From the NCBI GenBank assembly GCA_900546295.1, contig URCK01000046.1, positions 1 through 13,818 on the forward strand: 13,818 nucleotides of DNA. Direction: 5' to 3'. This document shows positions 1 to 7,592 of the stretch, piece after piece. A program made the translations under genes and the position numbers. This DNA comes from an uncultured Eubacteriales bacterium. GTDB lineage: Bacteria; Bacillota; Clostridia; Oscillospirales; Oscillospiraceae. Below the pieces are notes generated by a model. It was given only the letters and a program-made list of their open reading frames with translations. It did not search any database and was not told where the DNA came from. Numbering within the stretch: the stretch's first letter is position 1; each line of letters starts with the position of its first letter.

Positions 1-344
1 ACATCGAGGTCGCGCCGCTCGCCTATATGCGCGGCCGCACGCTGGACGACAGCTTCATCATCCTCGACGAGGCGCAGAATACCTCCTGCGAGCAGATGAA
101 AATGTTCCTGACGCGCATGGGCTTCAACTCGAAAATGGTCATCACCGGCGACGTGACGCAGATCGACCTGCCGGCGGACAAGATGAGCGGACTTAAGCAG
201 GCCGTGCGCGTGCTTAAAAATGTTGAGGGCATCGGCATCTGCGAGCTGACCGATCAGGACGTGGTGCGCCATGTGATGGTGCAGCGCATCATCAAGGCCT
301 ACGCGGACTACGAGAGCGAACGAAACGAAAAGAGGAAAAAGTGA
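1..344 (+). CDS. phoH: PhoH-like ATPase, 3' part only
   Basis: This is the C-terminal part (113 codons, reading from base 3) of a PhoH family P-loop ATPase; the family is usually about 310-330 residues, so the Walker A half lies upstream of the window. The visible part has the Walker B strand FIILDEAQN at about visible residues 18-26, followed by the family signature TGDVTQIDLP. The family is an ATPase/putative RNA helicase-like group of poorly defined cellular role, long linked by name to phosphate starvation. The stop codon overlaps the next gene's ATG by one base (TGATG), so the two are almost certainly co-transcribed and translationally coupled. The charged tail rich in Glu, Lys and Arg is normal for the family. 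The family call is firm; the biochemical role is not known from sequence. Confidence 0.93.
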   Translation, partial: IEVAPLAYMRGRTLDDSFIILDEAQNTSCEQMKMFLTRMGFNSKMVITGDVTQIDLPADKMSGLKQAVRVLKNVEGIGICELTDQDVVRHVMVQRIIKAYADYESERNEKRKK

Positions 345-838
345 TGGCAAAGAGACATTATATCCCCATTACGGCGGAAAACGTGCCCAATGTGAGCGAG
401 GGTAAGCGCGCCTTTATCCGCAAGGTCATCCGCACGGCGCTCACCGCCGAGGGTGTTGATTTTCCCTGCGAGATCGACGTGGAGCTGACGGACGACGAGA
501 CCATCCACAAGATCAACCGCGAGATGCGCGAGGTCGACCGCGCGACGGATGTTCTGAGTTTTCCGATGTTTGAGCTTTCGCCCGGAGAACTGCCGGGTAC
601 GGAGGACGCTGACCCCGGCACGGGTCTCGTGCCGCTCGGCGACATGGTCATCTCGCTCGAGCACGTCGCCGCGCAGGCGAAGGAGTACGGCCATTCAAAC
701 CGACGCGAGCTTGCCTACCTTGTGACGCACTCGGTACTGCATCTTCTGGGCTACGACCATCTGGACGAGGGCCCCATGAAGGCGCAGATGCGCGAGCATG
801 AAGAGCGCATCATGACGCTGCTCGAACTCGAGCGATAA
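344..838 (+). CDS. ybeY: Endoribonuclease YbeY, 16S rRNA maturation
   Basis: YbeY is a single-strand-specific, zinc-dependent endoribonuclease needed for 16S rRNA 3'-end maturation and ribosome quality control in the cytoplasm. The signature HSVLHLLGYDH gives the H-x3-H-x5-H metal site (His129, His133 and His139 from the ATG). The RATDVLSFP motif is also present upstream. At 164 residues it is a normal length. I chose the ATG at 344, which overlaps the phoH stop by one base and has an AGAGG ribosome binding site starting at about 331; a GTG at 341 immediately before it would add only one residue. The gene sits between phoH and era, the conserved Firmicutes order, but dgkA and cdd, which lie between ybeY and era in Bacillus, are missing here. 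Confidence 0.96.
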   Translation: MAKRHYIPITAENVPNVSEGKRAFIRKVIRTALTAEGVDFPCEIDVELTDDETIHKINREMREVDRATDVLSFPMFELSPGELPGTEDADPGTGLVPLGDMVISLEHVAAQAKEYGHSNRRELAYLVTHSVLHLLGYDHLDEGPMKAQMREHEERIMTLLELER

Positions 839-850
839 AAAAGTAAAATG

Positions 851-869
851 GGACAGCCCTGCGCTGTCC
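851..869 (+). other. Small hairpin between ybeY and era
   Basis: GGACAGC (851-857) and GCTGTCC (863-869) form a perfect 7-bp stem with a 5-nt loop. No proper T-run follows (TTACAAT), so it is at best a weak or leaky terminator, or an RNA processing or stability element. Era could therefore still be read from the phoH-ybeY transcript. No convincing promoter is seen in the 82-nt gap. Confidence 0.4.
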
Positions 870-920
870 TTACAATAAAACAATGTTCAACGAACAAAAG
901 AAAGTTGAGGATCACCTAAC

Positions 921-1817
921 ATGAACAAAACGAAGACCGCTATGATCACCGTCTGCGGACGGCCGAACGTTGGCAAGTCCAGCCTGACCAACGCCCTCGT
1001 GGGCGAGAAGATCGCCATCGTCTCCAACAAGCCCCAGACCACGCGCAACCGCATCTACGGCGTGGTGAACCGCGGCGATACGCAGTATGTGCTGCTCGAC
1101 ACGCCGGGCTTCCACAAGGCGCGCAACCGCCTCGGCGACTATATGGTGAAGGTCACGCGCGAGTCGATCGCGGACGTGGACGCGGTGCTGCTGCTCGTCG
1201 AGCCCGTGCCGCACGTCGGCATCCCCGAAGCGGAGCTCATTGAAAAGATCAAGGCCTCGCACCTGCCGGCCATTCTTTGCATCAACAAGATCGACACCAT
1301 CGAGCGCAAGGACGACCTGCTTGCCGTCATCGCGGCCTACAGCGAGGCCTATCCCTTCGACGCCATCATCCCTATCTCCGCGCGCACGCACGAGGGGCTG
1401 GAAGAGCTGATGAGCGAGCTTTCGAAGTACGCCGCCGAGGGCCCCCAGCTCTTCCCTGACGGCATGACGACCGACCAGCCCGACCGTCAGGTCGTTGGCG
1501 AGATCGTGCGCGAAAAGCTGCTGCGCAACCTCGATAAGGAGATTCCGCACGGCACAGCCGTTGAGATCACGCGTTTCATCGAGCGCGACGACGAGGTCAT
1601 TGAGGTCGACGCGACCATCTACTGCGAAAAGGCGAGCCACAAGGGCATCATCATCGGCAAAAACGGCGCGATGCTCAAGAAGATCTCGACCGAGGCACGC
1701 CAGGACATCGAGCGCTTCATGGGTACGAAGGTCTACCTTGAAACCTGGGTCAAGGTCAAGGAAAACTGGAGAGACAATATGAATTATATCCGCTCATTCG
1801 GCTACGACGAGCAGTAA
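921..1817 (+). CDS. era: GTPase Era, 30S ribosomal subunit assembly
   Basis: Era is an essential GTPase that binds the 3' end of 16S rRNA through a KH domain and checks maturation of the 30S subunit. All G motifs are visible: G1 GRPNVGKS at residues 13-20, the G2 TT pair at 40-41, G3 DTPGFH at 60-65, G4 NKID at 122-125 and G5 SAR at 153-155. The type II KH motif GIIIGKNG lies at 242-249. The length of 298 residues is typical. The ATG at 921 follows GAGG at 907-910 with a rather long 10-nt spacer. Functionally it pairs with ybeY upstream (16S 3'-end processing) and is followed by the yqzL-like gene and recO. Nothing is truncated or unusual. Confidence 0.98.
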   Translation: MNKTKTAMITVCGRPNVGKSSLTNALVGEKIAIVSNKPQTTRNRIYGVVNRGDTQYVLLDTPGFHKARNRLGDYMVKVTRESIADVDAVLLLVEPVPHVGIPEAELIEKIKASHLPAILCINKIDTIERKDDLLAVIAAYSEAYPFDAIIPISARTHEGLEELMSELSKYAAEGPQLFPDGMTTDQPDRQVVGEIVREKLLRNLDKEIPHGTAVEITRFIERDDEVIEVDATIYCEKASHKGIIIGKNGAMLKKISTEARQDIERFMGTKVYLETWVKVKENWRDNMNYIRSFGYDEQ

Positions 1818-1876
1818 AAAATTTTCCCAGCCATATTGCCGGCGTCTTTCCTCATGCTATGTATGAGGTGAGGGCA

Positions 1877-1966
1877 GTGGAAGAAGGATATCTGGCGCTT
1901 TTTATGCAGACCGGGCAGCCGCTATTTTATCTCATGGCGGCAAAGAAACGGTCCTGCGAGGAATGA
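1877..1966 (+). CDS. YqzL-like small protein between era and recO
   Basis: This is a 29-codon gene that standard length cut-offs would miss. From GTG 1877 it encodes a peptide whose core reads YLALFMQTGQPLFYLMAAKK (residues 5-24). The pattern (aromatic/leucine)-x-x-F-x-x-T-G-x-P-x-x-Y-L-x-x-x-K resembles the small YqzL family, which in Bacillus subtilis lies at exactly this position between era and recO. The function of YqzL is unknown. The start is supported by AGGTGAGGG at 1866-1874, a good ribosome binding site 5 nt before GTG when aligned on AGGTGA; in-frame starts at ATG 1859 and GTG 1868 would add six or three residues. Its TGA overlaps ATG 1963, a possible long start for recO (ATGA). 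The family assignment rests on recalled pattern plus synteny and is not certain. Confidence 0.65.
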   Translation: MEEGYLALFMQTGQPLFYLMAAKKRSCEE

Positions 1967-1969
1967 ACG

Positions 1970-1993
1970 CTGTTCCCCGCGCGCGGGGAGCAG
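1970..1993 (+). other. GC-rich palindrome in the recO leader
   Basis: The 16-nt perfect palindrome TCCCCGCGCGCGGGGA (1974-1989) is extended to 24 nt by CTG...CAG ends and one T-G wobble pair. A second small GC hairpin (GCGC-TTC-GCGC) follows directly. No T-run follows, so it is not an intrinsic terminator. It lies between the yqzL-like stop and the likely recO start, where it could limit translation of recO or mark an mRNA processing site; that role is inference. Confidence 0.45.
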
Positions 1994-2037
1994 CGCTTCG
2001 CGCCGCCGCGAGCAGAGAAAGGACGTGCTGCGCCGCC

Positions 2038-2793
2038 ATGGAAAAAATCGTCACAAAGGGTATCGTCCTTCGCGCAACGGCGACGAAGGAGGCCGACTAC
2101 ATACTCAATATTCTGACCGACACCCTCGGGCGGATCGCGGTCGTCGCGCGCGGCGCGCGGCGCAAGGGTAGCCGCACTGCGGCAAGCTGCGAGCTGCTGG
2201 CCTTTTCCGAGCTGACGCTCTATCAGCGCGGCAGCTGGTACTACCTCGACGAGGCGTCGACGATCTCGCTCTTTGCCGGATTGCGGCAGGACATCGAGCT
2301 TTTGTCGCTCGCGTCGTATTTTGCCGAGATGACCGAGTGCGTTACGGCGGAGGACGAGCCTGCGCCGGAGATATTGTCGCTGCTGCTCAATTCCCTCTAC
2401 GCGCTCGACACGCTCGATAAGCCGCAGAGCATCGTCAAGGCGGCCTTTGAGCTCAAGCTCCTCGCGCTCTCGGGCTACGAGCCGCTGCTCGACGGCTGCG
2501 CCGTCTGCGGCACGCACAACCCGAAAGAGCCAGTGTTCGACGCGCAGCAGGGCGTGCTTTTGTGCAGAGAATGCGCGGCGCACAGCGGGGCGGGACTGCT
2601 GCCGCTGGACGCGGGATCGTTCGCCGCGATGCGCCATGTGCTCTTTGCAGAGCCGAAGCGGATGCTCTCATTTTCCCTCTCGGGGGAGACGGAACAGCGC
2701 TTTGCCGCCGCCTGTGAGGTCTTTGCGCAGGTGCAGCTTGACCGGCGGTTCAAGACGCTGGACTTCTATAAAAGCATCAAAAATGTAAACTAA
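2038..2793 (+). CDS. recO: DNA repair protein RecO
   Basis: RecO is a recombination mediator that works with RecR (and RecF) to load RecA on SSB-coated single-stranded DNA during gap repair. The N-terminal OB-fold opens with the family pattern KGIVLRATATKEADYILNIL, and the C-terminal part has a four-cysteine zinc site, CAVC (C154, C157) and CREC (C176, C179). The length from ATG 2038 is 251 residues, normal for the family. I prefer ATG 2038 because family homology begins there. The open frame extends to ATG 1963, which overlaps the preceding stop codon, but the extra 25 residues are Ala/Arg-rich and unlike RecO. The nearest ribosome binding site, AAAGGA, sits about 15 nt before 2038, which is long, so the start is not fully settled. 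Confidence 0.94.
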   Translation: MEKIVTKGIVLRATATKEADYILNILTDTLGRIAVVARGARRKGSRTAASCELLAFSELTLYQRGSWYYLDEASTISLFAGLRQDIELLSLASYFAEMTECVTAEDEPAPEILSLLLNSLYALDTLDKPQSIVKAAFELKLLALSGYEPLLDGCAVCGTHNPKEPVFDAQQGVLLCRECAAHSGAGLLPLDAGSFAAMRHVLFAEPKRMLSFSLSGETEQRFAAACEVFAQVQLDRRFKTLDFYKSIKNVN

Positions 2794-2847
2794 ACGTATT
2801 ATCTGTCGAAAACATTACGAATCGGAATCGAATTTTCGGAGAAAACT

Positions 2848-5229
2848 ATGAGTGAACTGTTTGAAAAATCCATTCGCGTGCTGGAGCTGCCGCGCCTTTT
2901 GGAGCGGCTGGAGCGCCATGCCGTGAGCGCCGACGCCAAGGCCCGCGCGCGGCGGCTCACGCCCTCGGACGACTTTGGCGAGGTGAACCGCCTGCTCGAC
3001 GAGACCGACGCGGCGCGCAAGATGATCGCCCTGCGCGGCAGCCCGTCGTTCGGCGGCGTGAGGCCCGTGGCAGAGGCACTGGGCCGCGCCGAGCGCGACG
3101 GTATGCTCAACACGCGCGAGCTTTTGGACATTGCGGCACTCCTGACGAACGTGCGCCGCGTGAAGGACTATTACCGCGAGGATGAAGAGGGAACGGTCAT
3201 CGACAAGCTCTTCCTCTCGCTGCATCCCAACCGCTTTCTGGAAGAGAAGATCACGACCGCCATCCTCGATGAGAACGAGATCGCGGACAATGCCTCGCCC
3301 GAGCTTGCCGAGATCCGCCGCCACAAGCGCGCGGCGGCGGCCAGAGGCCGCCAGATCCTGCAGCGCATCATTTCCTCGCCGAGCTATCGCAACGTCTTGC
3401 AGGACGCGCTCATCACGCAGCGCGGCGGGCGCTTCGTCGTGCCGGTGAAGGCAGAATGCCGCGCGGAGCTGCCGGGACTCGTGCACGACACGTCCTCGAG
3501 CGGCGCGACGATCTTCGTCGAGCCGATGGGCGTGGTGCAGGCCAACAACGAGCTCAAGGAGCTGGAGGCAAAGGAGGAAAAGGAGATCGACCGCATCCTC
3601 TACGCCCTCTCCGGCGAGGCGGCGAGCTTCAGCCGCGATATCCTGTGGGACTACGACATCCTTGTGCACCTCGACCTCATCTTCGCGCGCGGCGAGCTGA
3701 GCTACGAGATGAACGCCATGCGCCCGGAGATCAAAAAGGACGGCAGCGTTTACCTGCGCCATGCGCGCCACCCGCTGCTCGACCCGGCGAAGGCCGTGCC
3801 CATCGACATTGAGCTGGGCCGCAGCTTTGATACGCTCGTCATCACCGGCCCCAACACCGGCGGCAAGACGGTGAGCCTCAAGACGCTGGGCCTTCTCTGC
3901 CTGATGGCGCAGTGCGGGCTGCACATCCCCTGCGATGACCGCAGCGCCGTGAGCGTTTTCACGGCCGTTCTTGCTGACATCGGCGATGAGCAGAGCATCG
4001 AGCAGAGCCTTTCGACCTTCTCGGCGCACATGAAGAATATCGTGCAGATCCTGGACGAGGCCGATGCCCACAGCCTCATCCTCTTCGACGAGCTGGGCGC
4101 GGGCACCGACCCGGTCGAGGGCGCGGCGCTTGCCATCGCCATCATCGAACAGGCGAGAAACTGCGGGGCGAAGATCGCCGCGACGACGCACTACGCCGAG
4201 CTCAAGACCTACGCCATGACGAGCGCGGGCGTGGAGAACGCGAGCTGCGAATTCGACGTGGAGACACTCTGCCCGACCTATAAGCTGCTCATCGGCATCC
4301 CCGGCAAGTCGAATGCCTTTGCCATCTCCAAGCGCCTCGGCCTTGCCGAGAGCGTCATTGAAAAGGCCAAGGCGCAGATGGACAGCGAGAGCCTGCGCTT
4401 TGAGGACGTGCTGACGCAGCTGGAGCAGAAGAGGCAGCAGCTCGAAAAGGAAAAGGCGGAGGTCGACCGCCTCTATGCCCAGCGCGAGGAGGACGCGCGC
4501 AAGGCGCGCGAATTCCGCACGCAGATGGAAAAGGCAAAGGAGAACGCCCGCAGCCGCGGCGAAGCCGAGGCCAAGCGCCTGCTTGCCGAGGCAAAGTCCG
4601 CCGCGGACGAGACCTTCCGCGAGCTGGACGCGCTGCGCAAGCAGCAGAAAAAGCTCGACGCGCAGCAGATGAACGCCCAGCGCGCCGAGATCATGCACAA
4701 CATCAAGGAGGCGCGTGACGCCGTGGGCGTGCGCGACGAGAGTGCCGAGCCCATCCCCAAGCCCTCGCGCCCCATTCAGGTCGGCGACCTTGTCGAGATC
4801 CCCGGCACGAAGCGTCAGGCGGAGGTCGTGGCCGTCAAGGGCGACAGCCTGACGCTCAAGGCGGGCGTTTTGCAGATGAAGGTCAAAGCGGACGAGGTGC
4901 GCCTCATCGAAGAGGCCGAGCGCGCGGCAACGGCGAAGAAACAGCCGCAGTTTGCCCCCTCGCAGCGCATCCTGCGCACGGCGAGCGCGGCGCGCGAGCT
5001 TGACATCCGCGGCATGGAGACGCTGGAGGCCGAGAGCGTGCTCGATAACTACATCGACGCCGCCGTGATGGCCCATCTTGAAACGGTGACCATCATCCAC
5101 GGCAAGGGAACGGGCGCGCTGCGCAAGGCGGTGCACGCTTCTCTCCGGCGCAATAAGGCCGTGAAAAGCTTCCGCCTCGGCAACTACGGCGAAGGCGAGT
5201 CGGGCGTAACTGTGGTCGAGTTGAAGTAA
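2848..5229 (+). CDS. mutS2: MutS2 ATPase/Smr endonuclease
   Basis: MutS2 is a MutS-family ATPase without the mismatch-recognition domain. In Firmicutes it has been linked to suppression or promotion of recombination and to splitting collided ribosomes. The order seen is: helical clamp/lever region (about 1-300); ATPase with Walker A GPNTGGKT at 334-341 and Walker B ILFDELGAGTDP with D414 and E415; a long charged Glu/Lys/Ala coiled coil at about 515-635; a small KOW-like beta segment (about 645-690); and a C-terminal Smr domain with LDIRG at 718-722 and HGKGTGALR from 751. The length of 793 residues is typical. ATG 2848 follows GGAG about 7 nt upstream. The 54-nt gap after recO has no clear terminator, so it may be read from the recO transcript. 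Confidence 0.97.
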   Translation: MSELFEKSIRVLELPRLLERLERHAVSADAKARARRLTPSDDFGEVNRLLDETDAARKMIALRGSPSFGGVRPVAEALGRAERDGMLNTRELLDIAALLTNVRRVKDYYREDEEGTVIDKLFLSLHPNRFLEEKITTAILDENEIADNASPELAEIRRHKRAAAARGRQILQRIISSPSYRNVLQDALITQRGGRFVVPVKAECRAELPGLVHDTSSSGATIFVEPMGVVQANNELKELEAKEEKEIDRILYALSGEAASFSRDILWDYDILVHLDLIFARGELSYEMNAMRPEIKKDGSVYLRHARHPLLDPAKAVPIDIELGRSFDTLVITGPNTGGKTVSLKTLGLLCLMAQCGLHIPCDDRSAVSVFTAVLADIGDEQSIEQSLSTFSAHMKNIVQILDEADAHSLILFDELGAGTDPVEGAALAIAIIEQARNCGAKIAATTHYAELKTYAMTSAGVENASCEFDVETLCPTYKLLIGIPGKSNAFAISKRLGLAESVIEKAKAQMDSESLRFEDVLTQLEQKRQQLEKEKAEVDRLYAQREEDARKAREFRTQMEKAKENARSRGEAEAKRLLAEAKSAADETFRELDALRKQQKKLDAQQMNAQRAEIMHNIKEARDAVGVRDESAEPIPKPSRPIQVGDLVEIPGTKRQAEVVAVKGDSLTLKAGVLQMKVKADEVRLIEEAERAATAKKQPQFAPSQRILRTASAARELDIRGMETLEAESVLDNYIDAAVMAHLETVTIIHGKGTGALRKAVHASLRRNKAVKSFRLGNYGEGESGVTVVELK

Positions 5230-5297
5230 ATCGCCGCCTGGGAAAGCGTTTTGTCTGTGTTTATTGCCAAATCCGCGACATTTCGCGAAAAATGACA

Positions 5298-5327
5298 TTG
5301 ACGAATGGCGGGGCAATGGTATATGAT
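5298..5327 (+). promoter_or_regulatory. Sigma-A promoter of the HPr gene
   Basis: TTGACG (5298-5303) and TATGAT (5322-5327) are separated by 18 nt, a good match to the housekeeping promoter. Transcription should begin near 5334, giving a leader of about 37 nt. Just upstream of the -35 box is the 10-bp palindrome TTTCGCGAAA (5281-5290), a possible operator. This promoter separates the HPr gene from mutS2. Confidence 0.7.
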
Positions 5328-5370
5328 ACGGTATAGTCCGAAAGATTTTTTGGAGAGGGAGAAAGTAACG

Positions 5371-5634
5371 ATGTATACTCAGAATGTTACGATCAACAAT
5401 GAGGTAGGCCTGCATGCACGTCCCGCCACGTTCTTCATTCAGAAAGCCAACGAGTTCAAGAGCGGCATCTGGCTGGAGAAGGACGAGCGCCGTGTGAACG
5501 CCAAGAGCCTGCTGGGCGTGCTGTCCCTCGGGATCGTGAAGGGCACGACCATCACGCTGCTGGCCGACGGCGCGGACGAAAAGGAAGCCGTGACCGCTCT
5601 GTGCGAGCTGGTTTCCAGCAATTTCGGCGAATAA
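5371..5634 (+). CDS. ptsH: HPr phosphocarrier protein
   Basis: HPr carries phosphate from enzyme I to sugar-specific IIA proteins of the PTS. In Firmicutes it is also phosphorylated on Ser46 by HPr kinase to act with CcpA in catabolite control. The sequence keeps the active site GLHARPA with His15 and Arg17, and the regulatory site with Ser46 inside NAKSLLGVLSLG. Because His15 is present, it is HPr rather than Crh. It is 87 residues long, as expected. The frame is open back to 5305, but ATG 5371 is chosen because homology begins MYTQNVTI and a purine-rich GGAGAGGGAG lies about 9 nt upstream. It has its own promoter and terminator and appears monocistronic; enzyme I and HPr kinase genes are not in this window. 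A regulatory HPr paralogue cannot be excluded. Confidence 0.92.
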   Translation: MYTQNVTINNEVGLHARPATFFIQKANEFKSGIWLEKDERRVNAKSLLGVLSLGIVKGTTITLLADGADEKEAVTALCELVSSNFGE

Positions 5635-5646
5635 AAGACAAACAGG

Positions 5647-5677
5647 AAAGGCGGCTTCGCAAAGAAGCCGCCTTTTT
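5647..5677 (+). terminator. Intrinsic terminator after HPr
   Basis: AAAGGCGGCTTC (5647-5658) and GAAGCCGCCTTT (5664-5675) form a perfect 12-bp stem with the 5-nt loop GCAAA, and the arm ends in a run of five T. It starts 13 nt after the HPr stop. The AAA on the left arm could also give weak termination on the other strand. Confidence 0.92.
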
Positions 5678-5685
5678 CCATTTCA

Positions 5686-5720
5686 TGACGGTTTCGACAC
5701 TATATATTATATAGTATCAT
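5686..5720 (+). promoter_or_regulatory. uvrC promoter region with AT palindrome
   Basis: The 17-nt inverted repeat ACTATAT-ATT-ATATAGT (5699-5715) lies between the HPr terminator and uvrC. Candidate boxes are TGACGG (5686-5691) with TATAGT (5710-5715) at 18 nt, or TCGACA (5694-5699) with TATCAT (5715-5720) at a short 15 nt. The palindrome overlaps either arrangement, so it may be an operator or simply a strand-symmetric AT promoter core. No match to the Gram-positive LexA box (GAACN4GTTC) is seen. Confidence 0.5.
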
Positions 5721-5753
5721 GGAACGGCATGCAGCCGGAAAGGAGGGACGGAC

Positions 5754-7592
5754 ATGACCAAGCAGGAACTGCTCGACAAGGCGAACGACCTGCCGCTTGC
5801 TCCGGGCGTTTACCTGATGATGGACAAAAGCGGCGCGGTCATCTACGTCGGCAAGGCGAAGAAGCTCAAAAACCGCGTCAGCCAGTATTTTCAGGAGGGT
5901 TCTTCCCACAACGAGAAAACGCGCCGCATGGTCGCGCAGGTGGATCACTTTGACACCATCTTTGTCACAAGCGAGTTTGAGGCGCTGATCCTTGAAAACT
6001 CGCTCATCAAGCAGCACATGCCGCGCTACAATATTCTTTTGAAGGATGACAAGGGCTATCCCTTTGTGCGCCTCGGCACGGAGCGCTACCCGCGCTTTAC
6101 GATGGTAGGAAAGCCCGCGGACGACGGCGCGCACTACTTTGGACCCTTCGGCGGACGCAGCGAGACGCGCGCGGCCATCGACGCGATCTGCGCGGCCTTC
6201 CGCCTGCCGACCTGCACGCGGAAATTTCCGCGCGACATCGGGAAAGAGCGTCCCTGCCTCAATCACCACATGGGCCGCTGCGACGCCTTCTGCCGCGGCA
6301 CGCCGGATGAAGAGGAGTATCTGCGCCGCATCGCGCAGGCCGAGGAACTGCTGGACGGCCATTACCGCCGCCTCACGCGCGCGCTGCGCGAGGAGATGGA
6401 GCGCGAGGCCGGGGCGCTGCACTTTGAGCAGGCGGCGGCGCTGCGCGACCGCATCCGCGCTATCGAGCTTCTGGGCAAGCGGCAGAAGGTCATTGCCGGC
6501 ATCTGCGCGGATACCGATATCTGGGGCGTCTATCGCGGCGCGCTCAAGTGCGGCAGCGCCGTGCTGCACATCGAGGACGGCAGCGTGACGGGGCGCGACT
6601 TGAACCTCTTCGCCGCGCCGCAGGACGAGAGCGAGGGAGACATCCTCTCGGCGCTGCTGCCGCAGTATTACCTCAATAAGAGCGTCCTGCCGCGCGAGAT
6701 CCTTTTGCCGTGCGAGATCGAAGGCGCGGACGAGCTTGCGCAGGTGCTTACACAGCGCGCGGGACGCAAGGTGACGCTCCATGTGCCCCAGCGCGGCGAG
6801 AAGGCGGAGCTTCTTGCCATGGCGCAGCGCAACGCGCGCGAGGACGTGGAGCGCGTGACGACCGCGCAGGAGCGCGAGGACCGCACGCTTTCCCAGCTTG
6901 CGGGGATGCTCTCGCTTACCGCACCGCCAAAGCGCATGGAGTCCTACGATATTTCCAACACCGGCGCGAGTGATATCGTCGCCTCGATGGTCGTCTACGA
7001 GGGGGCGAAGCCCAAAAAGAGCGCCTACCGCCGCTTTAAGATCAAGACACTCTCCGCCCATCCCGACGACTACGCCTCGATGGAGGAGGTGCTCACGCGC
7101 CGCATCCGGCGCTACCTCGACGGGGACGAGAAGTTTGCCCCCCTGCCGGACGTGATGCTCATCGACGGCGGCGTGACGCACGCGCTCGTTGCCGAGCGGG
7201 TGTGCAGCGCGATGCGTGTGCGCATCCCCATCTTCGGCATGGTCAAGGACGACCGCCACCGCACGCGCGCGCTCGTCACGGCAGAGGGCCGCGAGATCGA
7301 CTTGCACGCCGCACCGAACGTCTTCGCCCTGATCGGCCAGATCCAGGAGGAAACGCACCGCTTTGCCATCACCTTCCACCACGAGAGCCACACGCGCTCT
7401 TCCACGCGCTCGGCGCTCGACGGCATCTCCGGCATCGGCAAGGTGCGCGCGCAGGCACTGCTCAAAACGTTCAAGAGCGTCAAGGCTATCCGGGAGGCGG
7501 ACATTTCGAGCCTGGAACGTGTGCTGCCAAAAGACGCTGCGGCAGCTGTATACCTTCATTTTCATGAAAAAACGAACGGGGAAGAGGGATGA
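5754..7592 (+). CDS. uvrC: UvrABC excinuclease subunit C
   Basis: UvrC makes the two incisions flanking a DNA lesion in nucleotide excision repair, recruited by UvrB. Domains in order: GIY-YIG nuclease (GVY at 18-20, YVGKA at 31-35, Arg41) for the 3' cut; a four-cysteine segment C154, C168, C176, C180 matching the spacing reported to hold an Fe-S cluster in UvrC proteins; a UvrB-binding UVR helix at about 210-245; an RNase H-like domain for the 5' cut beginning YDISN (Asp399); and tandem helix-hairpin-helix motifs at about 553-600 (GISGIGKVRAQALL). The length of 612 residues is normal. ATG 5754 is backed by a strong AGGAGG seven nt upstream. It stands alone between the HPr gene and a long gene-free stretch. 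Confidence 0.98.
   Translation: MTKQELLDKANDLPLAPGVYLMMDKSGAVIYVGKAKKLKNRVSQYFQEGSSHNEKTRRMVAQVDHFDTIFVTSEFEALILENSLIKQHMPRYNILLKDDKGYPFVRLGTERYPRFTMVGKPADDGAHYFGPFGGRSETRAAIDAICAAFRLPTCTRKFPRDIGKERPCLNHHMGRCDAFCRGTPDEEEYLRRIAQAEELLDGHYRRLTRALREEMEREAGALHFEQAAALRDRIRAIELLGKRQKVIAGICADTDIWGVYRGALKCGSAVLHIEDGSVTGRDLNLFAAPQDESEGDILSALLPQYYLNKSVLPREILLPCEIEGADELAQVLTQRAGRKVTLHVPQRGEKAELLAMAQRNAREDVERVTTAQEREDRTLSQLAGMLSLTAPPKRMESYDISNTGASDIVASMVVYEGAKPKKSAYRRFKIKTLSAHPDDYASMEEVLTRRIRRYLDGDEKFAPLPDVMLIDGGVTHALVAERVCSAMRVRIPIFGMVKDDRHRTRALVTAEGREIDLHAAPNVFALIGQIQEETHRFAITFHHESHTRSSTRSALDGISGIGKVRAQALLKTFKSVKAIREADISSLERVLPKDAAAAVYLHFHEKTNGEEG

Noticed and set aside
907..916. GAGGATCACCT before era, resembling the 3' end of 16S rRNA
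   Set aside because: It is a short match in an intergenic leader with no other rRNA sequence nearby. The GAGG works as a ribosome binding site and the rest is likely coincidence.
2815..5415. 866-codon open frame on the - strand opposite mutS2
   Set aside because: It mirrors the mutS2 coding frame in a GC-rich gene, is rich in Ala/Arg/Leu/His with no family motif, and mutS2 is unmistakable on the + strand. It is a composition shadow.
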